A stretch of DNA of 26,237 bases from Bacillota bacterium (GCA_030527065.1 JAUNBO010000001.1:1-26237), one strand, 5' to 3'. Positions 1 to 7,244 are shown, counted from the first letter of the stretch. The notes: generated from the letters alone by a model not told the origin. Made by a program: numbers and translations.

Positions 1-58
1 AACAGCGGCCGGGAAAAGCCGCCGGAAGGAAACAGCGGCTGGGGAAAGGCCTCTGTAA
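1..58 (+). other. Possible 3' tail of an upstream gene (window edge)
   Basis: One plus-strand frame is open from the window edge and stops at a TAA at 56-58, so this may be the last 18 codons of an upstream gene, plausibly the ATPase of the ABC system that follows. The stretch contains two imperfect copies of a 30-base unit (1-30 and 31-60), which would suit a low-complexity tail. The frame of the next gene is also open to the window edge, so the assignment is weak. Confidence 0.25.
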
Positions 59-84
59 AGAAACAGGGAAAGGAATTGAAGGAA

Positions 85-2169
85 ATGGGTATCGGGGTAT
101 TAAGAAAAGGGATGATGGTTTTGCTGGTTCTGGGGCTGCTCTTCGGCGGGCTCCCGTGGCCGGGGACAGGGGAGCCGGGCCCGGAAGTGTATGCTGCGGC
201 GCCGCCTCTGGAGATCACCAGGACAGGGGCTTCCTCCGCCACACAGCAGGAAGCGGACGTACCTCTGAGCTTCACCCTGAGGAACACGGGGAGCTCGGCT
301 TATACATACAGCGGCGTCAGCCTGGTGTTCGAGAACGATCAGGGCCTTACGGTCAGCGGCGGCAGCAGCGGCAGCGTTACCCTGGCTCAGGGAGAGGAGA
401 CCACGGTCCTCTTTTATGTGGACGTTTCCCGGAGCGCCGCCACAGGCTCCCGGTCCTATGCCCTGCATTTTACCACGGCATCAGGAACCGACGTCTCCAC
501 AAGGAATTTTTCCCTCACCATCTATGAGAACATCGCCACTCCCAGCCAGAACAGCGGCGCCTACATCGCTTCGGTGGACATCTCCCATCAGATATCGCCG
601 GAAGGGGGGCTGGTCCCGGGCAATGAGAACACCATCACCTTCCAGGTGTTCAACAAGGGCAACGTGATGATAAGAGACGCCCAGCTGGTCCTGACCATGC
701 CCGAGGGCCTCTCCGTCTATAACGAAAGCAACACCGTCTCCCTGGGGTATCTGGGGACCAGCAGCACCAGGAAGAGCGTTTCCGTGCCGGTGCAGGTGAA
801 CGACAGCGTGACCGCAGGTCTTTACGCCGTCACCGCCCAGGTGCAGGGCTTCAATTACAGGACCGGCGACGCCCTCAGCGAGGAAAAGACCTTCTATATT
901 CCCGTAGAGGGCAGCGGCGGGGTTTCCTCCAGAGACCTGGGCATAGAGAACGTCACGGCCCCGTCCACGGTGAACGGATCGGCGCCCTTCAACCTCAGCT
1001 TCAGCGTGGCCAACAAGGGCCAGACGGCGGCGAGGAACCTCCGGGTATCGGTGGAGCTGCCGGAGGGGATCCTCAACAGGACCCAGACCTCCTTTGTAGA
1101 GAGCAGCCTGGGGGCGGGGGAGAGCAGGAACTACTCCTTCACCCTTTTCGCCGCAGACAATATAGAGGAAAAGAACTACCCCCTGCGGCTGGTGGTGGAG
1201 TTTCTGGACGATGGGGAACAGACCCCTGTTTCTCAGTACGCGGGCGTTTACATCGCCCAGGAGCAGAGCAGCGGCGGCGACGTGAAAACGCCCCAGCTGA
1301 TGGTGTCCAATTACAGCTACGGCGGCAGCAGCGTCCAGGCGGGGACGGAGTTTTACCTGGGCCTGAACCTGCTGAACACCTCCGGCGCCACTCTTTCCAA
1401 CATCAAGGTGACGGTGTCGGCGGAGGCCGGAGCCATGGTCCCGGTGGACAGCAGCAACGCCTTTTTCATCCGCAGCATCGGCGGCGGCGGCGCCTATTCC
1501 GGCGGCCTGCGCCTCAGCGTGGACCCTCAGGCGGAGCAGAAGACCACCACCATTACGGTAAGCATGCGCTATGAGGACGGCGACGGCAACGAATACTCTT
1601 CAGAGGACATTATCTCTGTCCCCGTCACCCAGGAGACCCGCCTGGTGGTGGACGATGTGATGAGCCCCATGGAAAGCTATGTGGGAGAACAGGGATCGGC
1701 GGAAATCGCTTTCTATAATATGGGAAAGACCACTCTGAACAATCTGCGGATCAATGCGGAGGGGGAATTTGACGTCTGGAGCAGCAACAGCTATTATGTG
1801 GGGAATATGGAAAGCGGCAGAAGCGACAGCTACACCTTTACCTTTGTCCCCAGAGAAGCAGGCCCCTTCAACGGCGCCGTTACCTTCACCTATGAAGATT
1901 CCGCCGGGGCCCAGCAGTATCTGGAGGTCCCCTTCACCTTCCAGGCGGTGGAAATGCCCATATGGGACGAGGAGCCCATGCCGATAGAGGAGCCCGAGGG
2001 GGGCGTCCCCTGGAGCATCATCATCGGCGCGGCGGCAGTGCTGCTGGTGGGCGGCATCATTGCGGCCAGGAAGATCAGAAAGCGCAGGATGCACAAAGCG
2101 GTGGAAATGGAGGATGCGGAGCTGGAGATACCTGATGAAAACGGCGGCGAAAACGGCGAAGAAAAGTAA
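85..2169 (+). CDS. Secreted, membrane-anchored protein with tandem CARDB/NEW3-like repeats (COG1361-like)
   Basis: Extracytoplasmic protein of 694 residues. An N-terminal signal peptide (basic start, then a hydrophobic run around residues 10-22 and a small-residue cleavage region near residue 38) is followed by about five beta-rich repeats of roughly 110 residues. These carry the recurrent 'N-x-G' turn motifs (RNTGSS, FNKGN, ANKGQ, YNMGKT) typical of CARDB or NPCBM-associated domains. A single membrane segment lies at about 645-665, followed by a basic stop-transfer patch (RKIRKRR) and an acidic tail. I chose ATG 85 because AAAGGAA lies 9 bases upstream; TTG 76 and ATG 112 are alternatives. 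It precedes a MacB-like permease by 12 bases, so it is probably the exported partner of that transporter. Similar pairs occur in Clostridia. Substrate unknown. Confidence 0.8.
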   Translation: MGIGVLRKGMMVLLVLGLLFGGLPWPGTGEPGPEVYAAAPPLEITRTGASSATQQEADVPLSFTLRNTGSSAYTYSGVSLVFENDQGLTVSGGSSGSVTLAQGEETTVLFYVDVSRSAATGSRSYALHFTTASGTDVSTRNFSLTIYENIATPSQNSGAYIASVDISHQISPEGGLVPGNENTITFQVFNKGNVMIRDAQLVLTMPEGLSVYNESNTVSLGYLGTSSTRKSVSVPVQVNDSVTAGLYAVTAQVQGFNYRTGDALSEEKTFYIPVEGSGGVSSRDLGIENVTAPSTVNGSAPFNLSFSVANKGQTAARNLRVSVELPEGILNRTQTSFVESSLGAGESRNYSFTLFAADNIEEKNYPLRLVVEFLDDGEQTPVSQYAGVYIAQEQSSGGDVKTPQLMVSNYSYGGSSVQAGTEFYLGLNLLNTSGATLSNIKVTVSAEAGAMVPVDSSNAFFIRSIGGGGAYSGGLRLSVDPQAEQKTTTITVSMRYEDGDGNEYSSEDIISVPVTQETRLVVDDVMSPMESYVGEQGSAEIAFYNMGKTTLNNLRINAEGEFDVWSSNSYYVGNMESGRSDSYTFTFVPREAGPFNGAVTFTYEDSAGAQQYLEVPFTFQAVEMPIWDEEPMPIEEPEGGVPWSIIIGAAAVLLVGGIIAARKIRKRRMHKAVEMEDAELEIPDENGGENGEEK

Positions 2170-2181
2170 GGGGACAGGGAA

Positions 2182-3507
2182 ATGAACAGCAGAGATTTAG
2201 GGGAGCTTTGCCTGCGCAATCTGTTCAGGCGGCGGACCCGGACCCTTTTGGCCATCGTCGGCGTGGTGGTGGGGACCTGCGCCATAGTGGTGATGTTGTC
2301 CATCGGATTCGGGCTGACCCAGAGTTATCAGGAGCAGATAGAGAGCTACGGCAATCTCCACATGACCAACGTTTACAGCAACAGCTCCGGCGGCAATGTG
2401 GGAGAGGACACCCGGGGGGCCCTTACGGAGCAGGTGCTGGAGACCATAAAAACCATAGACGGCGTGGATGCGGTCACTCCGGTGATCAGCGAATATCTGA
2501 CGGTAGGCCACGGAAAAAAGGTGGCGTCGCTGGAGATCGTGGGCCTGGACGCCGACGTCCTGGAATTGTTCAATTACGACGTGGAGGACGGCGGACGGCT
2601 TCTGGAAAAGACGGACAAAATGGGCATCCTGTTCGGCAACCAGGTGGTCTACTGGTTCTATGACCCCAACAGCAACAGCTATTGGAGCGAGGAGCCGGAG
2701 GACGTGATGAGCGGCAAGCTCATCCTGACGGGAGACTGGGAATACGGCGTCCGCAATCCTTCCTCCGGCGGAGACGACATAGAGTATGAGGAATATGATG
2801 TGAAAGCCGTAGGCGTTCTCTCCAATCCCGACGACCAGTCCGCCTATTCCGCCTATATGAACATAGAGGACGTAGAGCAGATACAGAAAGACCTGCGGAA
2901 AGCCCGGAAGGAAAGCACCGTGCAGACGGCGGTGAAAAGCTACGAGAGGGCATGGGTCTATGTGGGCGACATCAATAAAGCTGCGGACGTGAGCAAGGTC
3001 CTGCGGGAGGACCTGGGCCTTCAGGCCTACAACGACGGAGACTGGCTGGAATCCGTCAAGGAGACCACCCGGATGATCCAGGGCATTTTAGGGGGCATCG
3101 GCGGCATTTCTCTGCTGGTGGCGGCTCTGGGCATCACCAATACCATGATCATGTCCATCTACGAGCGCACAAAAGAGATCGGCATCATGAAGGTCATCGG
3201 CGCCAACCTGCAGGACATCAAGCGGATGTTCCTGCTGGAAGCGGGGCTCATCGGCTTTCTGGGGGGCCTGGCGGGAGTGCTTCTGAGCCTGCTCCTTTCC
3301 CTGCTCATGAACACGGTGCTGAAGGACGTCATCGGCATGGCTCTGGGCAGCATTATGGGCGGCGGCGGCTCCAGCATCTCCGTCATCCCCTGGTGGCTCA
3401 TCCTGGTGGCCATCGCCTTCGCCACCGGCGTGGGCGTCGCCGCAGGGTATTACCCCGCCAGGCGGGCCATGAACCTCTCGGCCCTGGAAAGCCTGCGGAA
3501 CGAATAG
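2182..3507 (+). CDS. ABC transporter permease, MacB/FtsX family
   Basis: 441-residue permease with the MacB layout. There is a short basic N-terminus and a membrane segment at about 19-43. A large extracytoplasmic domain (about 45-290) follows, then three membrane segments (about 297-320, 350-375, 405-425) of the FtsX domain. The FtsX-domain hallmark 'ERTKEIGIMKVIGA' follows the second membrane segment, and the protein ends with the usual 'YPARRAMNLSALESLR-E'. Such permeases usually act in mechanotransmission or export of peptides, antibiotics or lipoproteins with a separate ATPase; no ATPase gene is visible here, so it is presumably upstream of the window. The start ATG has AGGGGA 7 bases upstream, and only 12 bases separate it from the preceding repeat protein, indicating co-transcription. 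Specific cargo cannot be inferred. Confidence 0.9.
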   Translation: MNSRDLGELCLRNLFRRRTRTLLAIVGVVVGTCAIVVMLSIGFGLTQSYQEQIESYGNLHMTNVYSNSSGGNVGEDTRGALTEQVLETIKTIDGVDAVTPVISEYLTVGHGKKVASLEIVGLDADVLELFNYDVEDGGRLLEKTDKMGILFGNQVVYWFYDPNSNSYWSEEPEDVMSGKLILTGDWEYGVRNPSSGGDDIEYEEYDVKAVGVLSNPDDQSAYSAYMNIEDVEQIQKDLRKARKESTVQTAVKSYERAWVYVGDINKAADVSKVLREDLGLQAYNDGDWLESVKETTRMIQGILGGIGGISLLVAALGITNTMIMSIYERTKEIGIMKVIGANLQDIKRMFLLEAGLIGFLGGLAGVLLSLLLSLLMNTVLKDVIGMALGSIMGGGGSSISVIPWWLILVAIAFATGVGVAAGYYPARRAMNLSALESLRNE

Positions 3508-3553
3508 GGCGGGCCGCCGGTCAGGAAGGACAGACAGCAGGTAACTATTCATA

Positions 3554-3588
3554 GGGCGCCAGTCCGGCAAACCGCCCCCCTGGCGCCC
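3554..3588. repeat. Inverted repeat (hairpin) between convergent genes
   Basis: GGGCGCCAG at 3554-3562 is perfectly complementary to CTGGCGCCC at 3580-3588 around a 17-base loop that can itself form a small CGG/CCG stem. It sits in the gap between the permease gene and the convergent Cys-rich gene. No T-tract follows on either strand, so it is not a classical terminator on its own, though it may assist the next hairpin. Confidence 0.5.
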
Positions 3589-3607
3589 CGTGAAAAGTAA
3601 CGACAGC

Positions 3608-3640
3608 AGGAGGCTGCGGCAGGGTTTGCCGCAGCCTCCT
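3608..3640. terminator. Probable bidirectional terminator between convergent genes
   Basis: A perfect 14-bp GC-rich stem (AGGAGGCTGCGGCA at 3608-3621 with its complement at 3627-3640) closes a 5-base loop. It lies between two convergent genes, 100 bases after the permease stop and 29 bases after the Cys-rich gene stop read on the minus strand. The following bases are only moderately T-rich on the minus strand (TTACTTTT) and not T-rich on the plus strand, so terminator strength is uncertain. Confidence 0.65.
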
Positions 3641-3669
3641 TGGCAATGTTGACGTCAGAGAGAAGAGTG

Positions 3670-4929
3670 TTACCAGCCGCAGCAGTGGTTCCAGGCATGG
3701 GAGTTGCCGGCGCAGGGGTCCGGGCAGGGGCTACAGGCGCTGCCGCAGCCAGTGCCGCAGCCGCAGTTCCAGTTGCTGTTTCCCCCCCACTCCCAGCAGA
3801 AGTCCGCTTCGGAGCAGGTCCCGGCCACAGTGCCGCAGCCACAGCTCCCATTGCTGTTGTAAGAGCGGGCCGTCCCGCAGGCGCAGGGCGCAGCGTAAGG
3901 GTCCGGGCAGTTGTCGTCGGCTGCCGCTGCTGCCGCTTCCGGCTCGCAGGGGAGCAGTCCTTCGCAGGCGTCCAGGCAGAAGAGGCTCCTGCGGGAGACC
4001 TCCACATTGACCTGAGGCGTTACCGCCACCCGGGACCGGAGAGCCACGGTGTAGAAGAGGCCGCCGTCGTCACAGTCGCAGTCGGGACCGCCGGGACGGC
4101 GGGGCCTGCGGCAGGAGATATAGAGCTCGGGATTGATCAGCTCCACGCCGCCGCTGAACCGGAACACGACCGAAGGCGACAGTCCGTTGACGGCGCAGGG
4201 CAGGGACAGGTCCGGGATGGAGAAGGTGGAGGGGCACTGGGTGGGCAGACACATGACCGGGGCGTCGTCGCCGGGCTTGATAGTCAGTGTGAAACGGCAG
4301 CATCTGCCGCAGGTGCTGACGGTGCCCTCCAGCACGTATCTGATCTTGGCTTCCCAGGGACCGATCCGGTCCAGGAGCAAAAAGGCCTTGGTGGGAAGGC
4401 CGGCCTCGGTGCAGCGGTCCCTTTGCAGGTCGGAGACAAAGCTGCCCACGCCCACGGTGTACTGGCCGTTGGAATAGGTCACGGAGTCCGCCTCATAGCC
4501 GTCTATGGTCACCTGTCCGGCGGCGATGTTGCCCGGCGGGCGGGTCTCAATGTATTCTAAGACCCCGTAGGAGCTTTCAATGTTGAAAACGGCGTTGCGG
4601 TCCAGCTGGCAGCCGCCGTAGCCGCCGCAGCTGTTGCAGCCGCCGCAGTCCAGTTCGAAGTCCGCAGTAAATTGGCAGCCGCCGGAATTCCCTGTATCTA
4701 TCTGGAAGAGCAGGGGGCAGCTCTTTGCCTTATTGTATGAAAAAACCTTATCCAAATACACAAGATGGGGCTCCTGTGCCGTAAAAGTCACGTCCTCGGT
4801 GTTTACGCTGTGGCCGCACAGCTTGCCTAAGCAGGCGACCGGCGTCTCGCAGGGTCCGCAGTCTCCCCAGCAGCCCGGAAGGGCGCAGGGAGAGCAGGAA
4901 GGGACGCAGTGTTGCATATGCCGTCTCAT
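3670..4929 (-). CDS. Large cysteine-rich protein of unknown function
   Basis: 419 residues, 42 of them cysteine. I do not recognise the family. There is no signal peptide or membrane segment. Residues 1-38 hold eight cysteines in short C-x2/3-C spacings. The middle (about 40-330) looks like ordinary beta-rich folded sequence with scattered cysteines. The last 79 residues hold 15 cysteines, three copies of a C-[AG]-C-G-T motif (349-353, 363-367, 389-393), Gly/Asn/Ser-rich spacers, and end in His-Cys-Cys-Gly-Trp. The start ATG (complement of 4927-4929) has GAGGT about 9 bases upstream. It is the only minus-strand gene, divergent from the division operon. The composition resembles structural proteins cross-linked by disulfides, such as spore coat or exosporium components, but that is only an analogy; metal binding is another option. 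Confidence 0.8.
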   Translation of the reverse strand: MRRHMQHCVPSCSPCALPGCWGDCGPCETPVACLGKLCGHSVNTEDVTFTAQEPHLVYLDKVFSYNKAKSCPLLFQIDTGNSGGCQFTADFELDCGGCNSCGGYGGCQLDRNAVFNIESSYGVLEYIETRPPGNIAAGQVTIDGYEADSVTYSNGQYTVGVGSFVSDLQRDRCTEAGLPTKAFLLLDRIGPWEAKIRYVLEGTVSTCGRCCRFTLTIKPGDDAPVMCLPTQCPSTFSIPDLSLPCAVNGLSPSVVFRFSGGVELINPELYISCRRPRRPGGPDCDCDDGGLFYTVALRSRVAVTPQVNVEVSRRSLFCLDACEGLLPCEPEAAAAAADDNCPDPYAAPCACGTARSYNSNGSCGCGTVAGTCSEADFCWEWGGNSNWNCGCGTGCGSACSPCPDPCAGNSHAWNHCCGW

Positions 4930-4970
4930 GGGCTCATTACCTCGTTTCTGTTGATCTGTTGCCTGGCTTC

Positions 4971-4991
4971 GGGCCCCGGGGGGCCTTTTTT
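4971..4991 (+). terminator. Terminator-like hairpin upstream of the dcw promoter
   Basis: GGCCC (4972-4976) pairs with GGGCC (4981-4985) across a CGGG loop and is followed at once by TTTTTT (4986-4991). On the plus strand this has the form of an intrinsic terminator. No plus-strand gene ends here. It could block transcription entering the dcw promoter region, or end a transcript antisense to the start of the Cys-rich gene. Confidence 0.45.
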
Positions 4992-5189
4992 ATTGGAGCG
5001 GGCAGAATCCCGCCCGTCTGAAAGCCGCTTTCCACCGGCGGGATTTCCCCGGCGGTTTGTATCAAAATATGCGATGTTGAAAAAAAGGTGCGCCTGGGGG
5101 CGCCTATATCTTGGGGGACAAGCCGGCCTCTACCACAAAATGGTGGGAAATGTGTAAAAATAGAGGCTTGTGCGGGATAAAAAGGGGAG

Positions 5190-5219
5190 AAAATGGGGAG
5201 GTATTTCCCATTTTTTTAT
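5190..5219 (+). terminator. Second terminator-like hairpin, directly upstream of the mraZ promoter
   Basis: AAAATGGG (5190-5197) pairs with CCCATTTT (5207-5214), extendable by a G-U and an A-T pair inside, and the 3' arm runs into TTTTTTTATT (5211-5220). The stem is AT-rich, so it is weaker than the terminator after ftsZ. It may insulate the dcw promoter at 5230, or attenuate a transcript from a promoter further upstream that I cannot identify. Confidence 0.4.
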
Positions 5220-5229
5220 TAAAAATCTA

Positions 5230-5258
5230 TTGATAACAAAGTAGAAGTGGAGTATAGT
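5230..5258 (+). promoter_or_regulatory. Predicted sigma-A promoter of the dcw operon
   Basis: TTGATA (5230-5235) and TATAGT (5253-5258) are separated by exactly 17 bases, each one or two mismatches from the sigma-A consensus. Transcription would start near 5265, leaving a short leader of about 27 bases with AGGAG (5279-5283) 8 bases before the mraZ ATG. It is the best promoter-like sequence upstream of the cluster and lies in the expected place. Confidence 0.75.
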
Positions 5259-5262
5259 GGAG
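5246..5262 (+). promoter_or_regulatory. Predicted MraZ boxes (two direct repeats, 10-base period)
   Basis: AGTGGAG occurs at 5246-5252 and again at 5256-5262, one helical turn apart and flanking the predicted -10 element. MraZ proteins are known to bind direct repeats with a TGG(G) core spaced 10 bases apart in front of their own gene, in enterobacteria and in Mycoplasma. The position over the -10 would fit autorepression of the dcw operon. Only two repeats are clear. Confidence 0.5.
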
Positions 5263-5291
5263 AGGAAAAATGAAACTCAGGAGCAGTCCCC

Positions 5292-5720
5292 ATGTTCATT
5301 GGAGAGTATCAAAACTCAATAGACGAAAAAGGCAGAATCATCGTTCCCACCAAGCTCAGGGAAGAACTGGGCTATCGCTTCGTCATGACCAAGGGACTGG
5401 ACCGCTGTATCACGGTTTATCCCATGAAAGAGTGGGAAAAACTGCAGGAAAAGCTCAGCACCCTCCCCGTGTCCAGCAAGGAAGCCAGGGCTTTCATCCG
5501 CTTCCTTACAGGGGGAGCCGCGGAATGCGAGATGGATAAGCAGGGGAGAGTGGTGGTGCCGCCCCATCTGCGGACCTATGCCGTTCTGGAAAAGGATGCG
5601 GTCACCGTGGGAGCCACCACCCGGGTGGAGGTCTGGAGCAGGGCCATGTGGGAGACCTATGCCGACACCGATATGAACGACGAAGCCATGGCGGAAAAAA
5701 TGGTGGAATACAACATCTGA
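5292..5720 (+). CDS. mraZ: Transcriptional regulator MraZ
   Basis: 142 residues, the usual MraZ length. The protein has two swapped-hairpin AbrB-like halves, each with the family signature: D-E-K-G-R-I-I-V-P near residues 10-18 and D-K-Q-G-R-V-V-V-P near 78-86. The N-terminus (MFIGEYQNSIDEKGR) is the standard MraZ start, which fixes the ATG; AGGAG lies 8 bases upstream. MraZ is a nucleoid-associated DNA-binding ring protein that controls the dcw operon it heads. Two candidate operator repeats overlap the promoter just upstream. Confidence 0.97.
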   Translation: MFIGEYQNSIDEKGRIIVPTKLREELGYRFVMTKGLDRCITVYPMKEWEKLQEKLSTLPVSSKEARAFIRFLTGGAAECEMDKQGRVVVPPHLRTYAVLEKDAVTVGATTRVEVWSRAMWETYADTDMNDEAMAEKMVEYNI

Positions 5721-5823
5721 CGCAAAGGGGAGCGGGATGTTGTCTGCACGCCGGCGCCTGAAGGCGGAAGTACGGCCGGAAACAAAGGAAACAGAAAGCC
5801 GCAGGCAGAAACAGGGGGACCGG

Positions 5824-6774
5824 ATGGAATTCAAGCACACGTCGGTTTTGTTGGCGGAGGTAATAGAGAACCTGAGGATCTTTCCCGGCGGCGTCTATGT
5901 GGACGGTACGCTGGGAGGAGGCGGCCACGGAGCGGGGATCTGCAGAAGGCTGGATCAAAAGGGGTTACTAATTGGAATAGACAGGGACGGCGACGCTCTG
6001 AAAGCCGCCGCCGAAAGACTGAGGTTCTATGAGTGTGAAAAGCGCCTGATAAAAGGCGAGTATGCGGACATCAAGGAAATCCTGGAAAGGGAAGGGGTGG
6101 AGCGCATAGACGGCGCTCTCCTGGACCTGGGGGTCTCCTCCTTCCAGCTGGACAGTCCGGACCGGGGTTTTTCCTACATGCAGGACGGCCCTCTGGATAT
6201 GCGGATGGACGGGGAAGGGGACCTGACCGCCGCAGAGGTGGTGAACGGCTACAGCGAAGAGGCTCTGGCCGGGGTGATAAGAAATTTCGGAGAGGAGCGC
6301 TGGGCCTCCCGGATCAGCAGATTCATAGCGGAAGAGCGGAAGCGGGAGCCCATCCTCACCACGGGCCGGCTGGTGGATATCATAAAAGCGGCCATACCCG
6401 CCTCCGCCAGGAGAGAAGGCCCCCACCCGGCCAAGCGGACCTTCCAGGCCCTGCGCATAGAGGTCAACGACGAGCTTGGGCAGCTGGAACGGGCCCTGGA
6501 CGATTTCATGGACGTTCTCGCCCCCGGAGGCAGGCTGTGTGTCATCACCTTCCACTCTCTGGAGGACCGGATCGTCAAGGAAAAATTCCAGCGGAGGCTG
6601 GACCCCTGCGATTGTCCCAAAGACCTGCCGGTCTGCGTCTGCGGCAAGGCGGCGGACGTGAGGAAGGTGACGGGAAAGCCCATCCTTCCGACAGAGACAG
6701 AAACAGAAGAGAATCCCAGAGCCCGGAGCGCCAAGCTGCGGGTGATAGAAAAAAAGGCAAGCGAGGAAGAGTAA
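5824..6774 (+). CDS. rsmH: 16S rRNA (cytosine-1402 N4)-methyltransferase
   Basis: 316 residues from ATG 5824. The start M-E-F-K-H-T-S-V-L-L matches the family N-terminus, followed by the SAM-binding motif VDGTLGGGGHG (about 26-36), the FDQLDSPDRGFS-like segment LDLGVSSFQLDSPDRGFS, and the C-terminal VITFHSLEDRIVKEKF block, all diagnostic of RsmH (MraW). It methylates N4 of C1402 in the ribosomal decoding centre. Sequence upstream is open in frame back to ATG 5737, which has its own GGGGAG and lies 16 bases after the mraZ stop; that would add a 29-residue basic extension not typical of the family, so I prefer 5824 but cannot exclude it. The gene is followed after 3 bases by ftsL. Confidence 0.95.
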   Translation: MEFKHTSVLLAEVIENLRIFPGGVYVDGTLGGGGHGAGICRRLDQKGLLIGIDRDGDALKAAAERLRFYECEKRLIKGEYADIKEILEREGVERIDGALLDLGVSSFQLDSPDRGFSYMQDGPLDMRMDGEGDLTAAEVVNGYSEEALAGVIRNFGEERWASRISRFIAEERKREPILTTGRLVDIIKAAIPASARREGPHPAKRTFQALRIEVNDELGQLERALDDFMDVLAPGGRLCVITFHSLEDRIVKEKFQRRLDPCDCPKDLPVCVCGKAADVRKVTGKPILPTETETEENPRARSAKLRVIEKKASEEE

Positions 6775-6777
6775 GGC

Positions 6778-7212
6778 ATGATAGCGGCAGAGCAGTGGTA
6801 TGAATACCAGACCAGTTACCAGAAATATGGCATAGATATGAAGCCTGCGGAGCGGCGGGTGCGGAGCGCAGCTCCGGCCAGGCCGGCGGTCAGGGGCAGA
6901 GACAAGGGGACAGCCATGCTGCTCCTGCTTTTGGTTGGCCTGGTCTGTGTCGCCCTCATCATCATCACCGCCTATTCTGCCAGCATCACTTACAGCATCA
7001 ACCAGATGCTTGCGGAGGAAGAGCAGATCCAGAACGAGATCGCCAATCTGACGGTGGAGCTGAAAACGGCCACCAACATAGAGACCATAGAGGAAAGAGC
7101 TCTGAACGAGCTGGGAATGACCTATGCGGAGATCCATGAGATCGCCTATGTAGGGGGAGAGGACATAAAGGATTTCAGCGTGGCGCTGAAAGCCCGTGCA
7201 TATAATGAGTAG
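6778..7212 (+). CDS. ftsL: Septum formation initiator / FtsL-like divisome protein
   Basis: 144-residue bitopic protein: a 45-residue basic cytoplasmic tail, one membrane segment at about 46-68, then a predicted coiled coil (about 75-115) ending in a conserved A-L-N-E-L-G-M-T-like motif. This is the FtsL/DivIC plan, and the position between rsmH and the division PBP is where ftsL normally lies. FtsL pairs with DivIC and FtsQ/DivIB in the linker that activates FtsW and its transpeptidase. The ATG is 3 bases after the rsmH stop, with GAGGAAGAG inside the rsmH end serving as ribosome binding site, so the two are translationally coupled. The sequence is poorly conserved, so the call leans on topology and context. 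Confidence 0.85.
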   Translation: MIAAEQWYEYQTSYQKYGIDMKPAERRVRSAAPARPAVRGRDKGTAMLLLLLVGLVCVALIIITAYSASITYSINQMLAEEEQIQNEIANLTVELKTATNIETIEERALNELGMTYAEIHEIAYVGGEDIKDFSVALKARAYNE

Positions 7213-7217
7213 CGGGC

Positions 7218-7226
7218 TGATATAAT
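7218..7226 (+). promoter_or_regulatory. Predicted internal promoter (extended -10) before the PBP gene
   Basis: TGATATAAT at 7218-7226 is a perfect extended -10 element (TG-N-TATAAT), six bases after the ftsL stop. The -35 region is poor (TGCATA at 7197-7202). A second TATAAT overlaps the ftsL end at 7201-7206. Extended -10 promoters often function without a good -35, so the PBP-mur part may have its own transcription start near 7233. Confidence 0.5.
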
Positions 7227-7244
7227 ATTTCAGGGGGGCGAGGG

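Larger units (their letters stand above)
4930..5291. other. Divergent intergenic region between the Cys-rich gene and mraZ
   Basis: About 360 bases without a convincing gene, turning clearly more AT-rich after about 5130, unlike its surroundings. It holds the ribosome binding site of the minus-strand gene (around 4939-4943), two plus-strand terminator-like hairpins (4971-4991, 5190-5219), the mraZ promoter (5230-5258) with MraZ-like boxes, and the mraZ ribosome binding site AGGAG (5279-5283). An 82-codon open frame at 4909-5157 has no ribosome binding site and I do not call it. Confidence 0.8.

Noticed and set aside
3640..4560. A 306-codon plus-strand frame opposite the Cys-rich gene
   Set aside because: It starts inside the terminator hairpin, lacks a ribosome binding site and is an Ala/Gly/Val-rich shadow. 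The minus-strand frame has a ribosome binding site, is flanked by intergenic features and has a structured, motif-bearing sequence.
5077..5110. A second plus-strand promoter (TTGAAA ... TATATC) upstream of mraZ
   Set aside because: The spacing of 22 bases is too long for sigma-A; the pair at 5230-5258 is far better.
5737..5823. A 29-residue N-terminal extension of RsmH
   Set aside because: The family start aligns at 5824; the extension is basic and unconserved, though a weak ribosome binding site at 5728-5732 keeps it possible.
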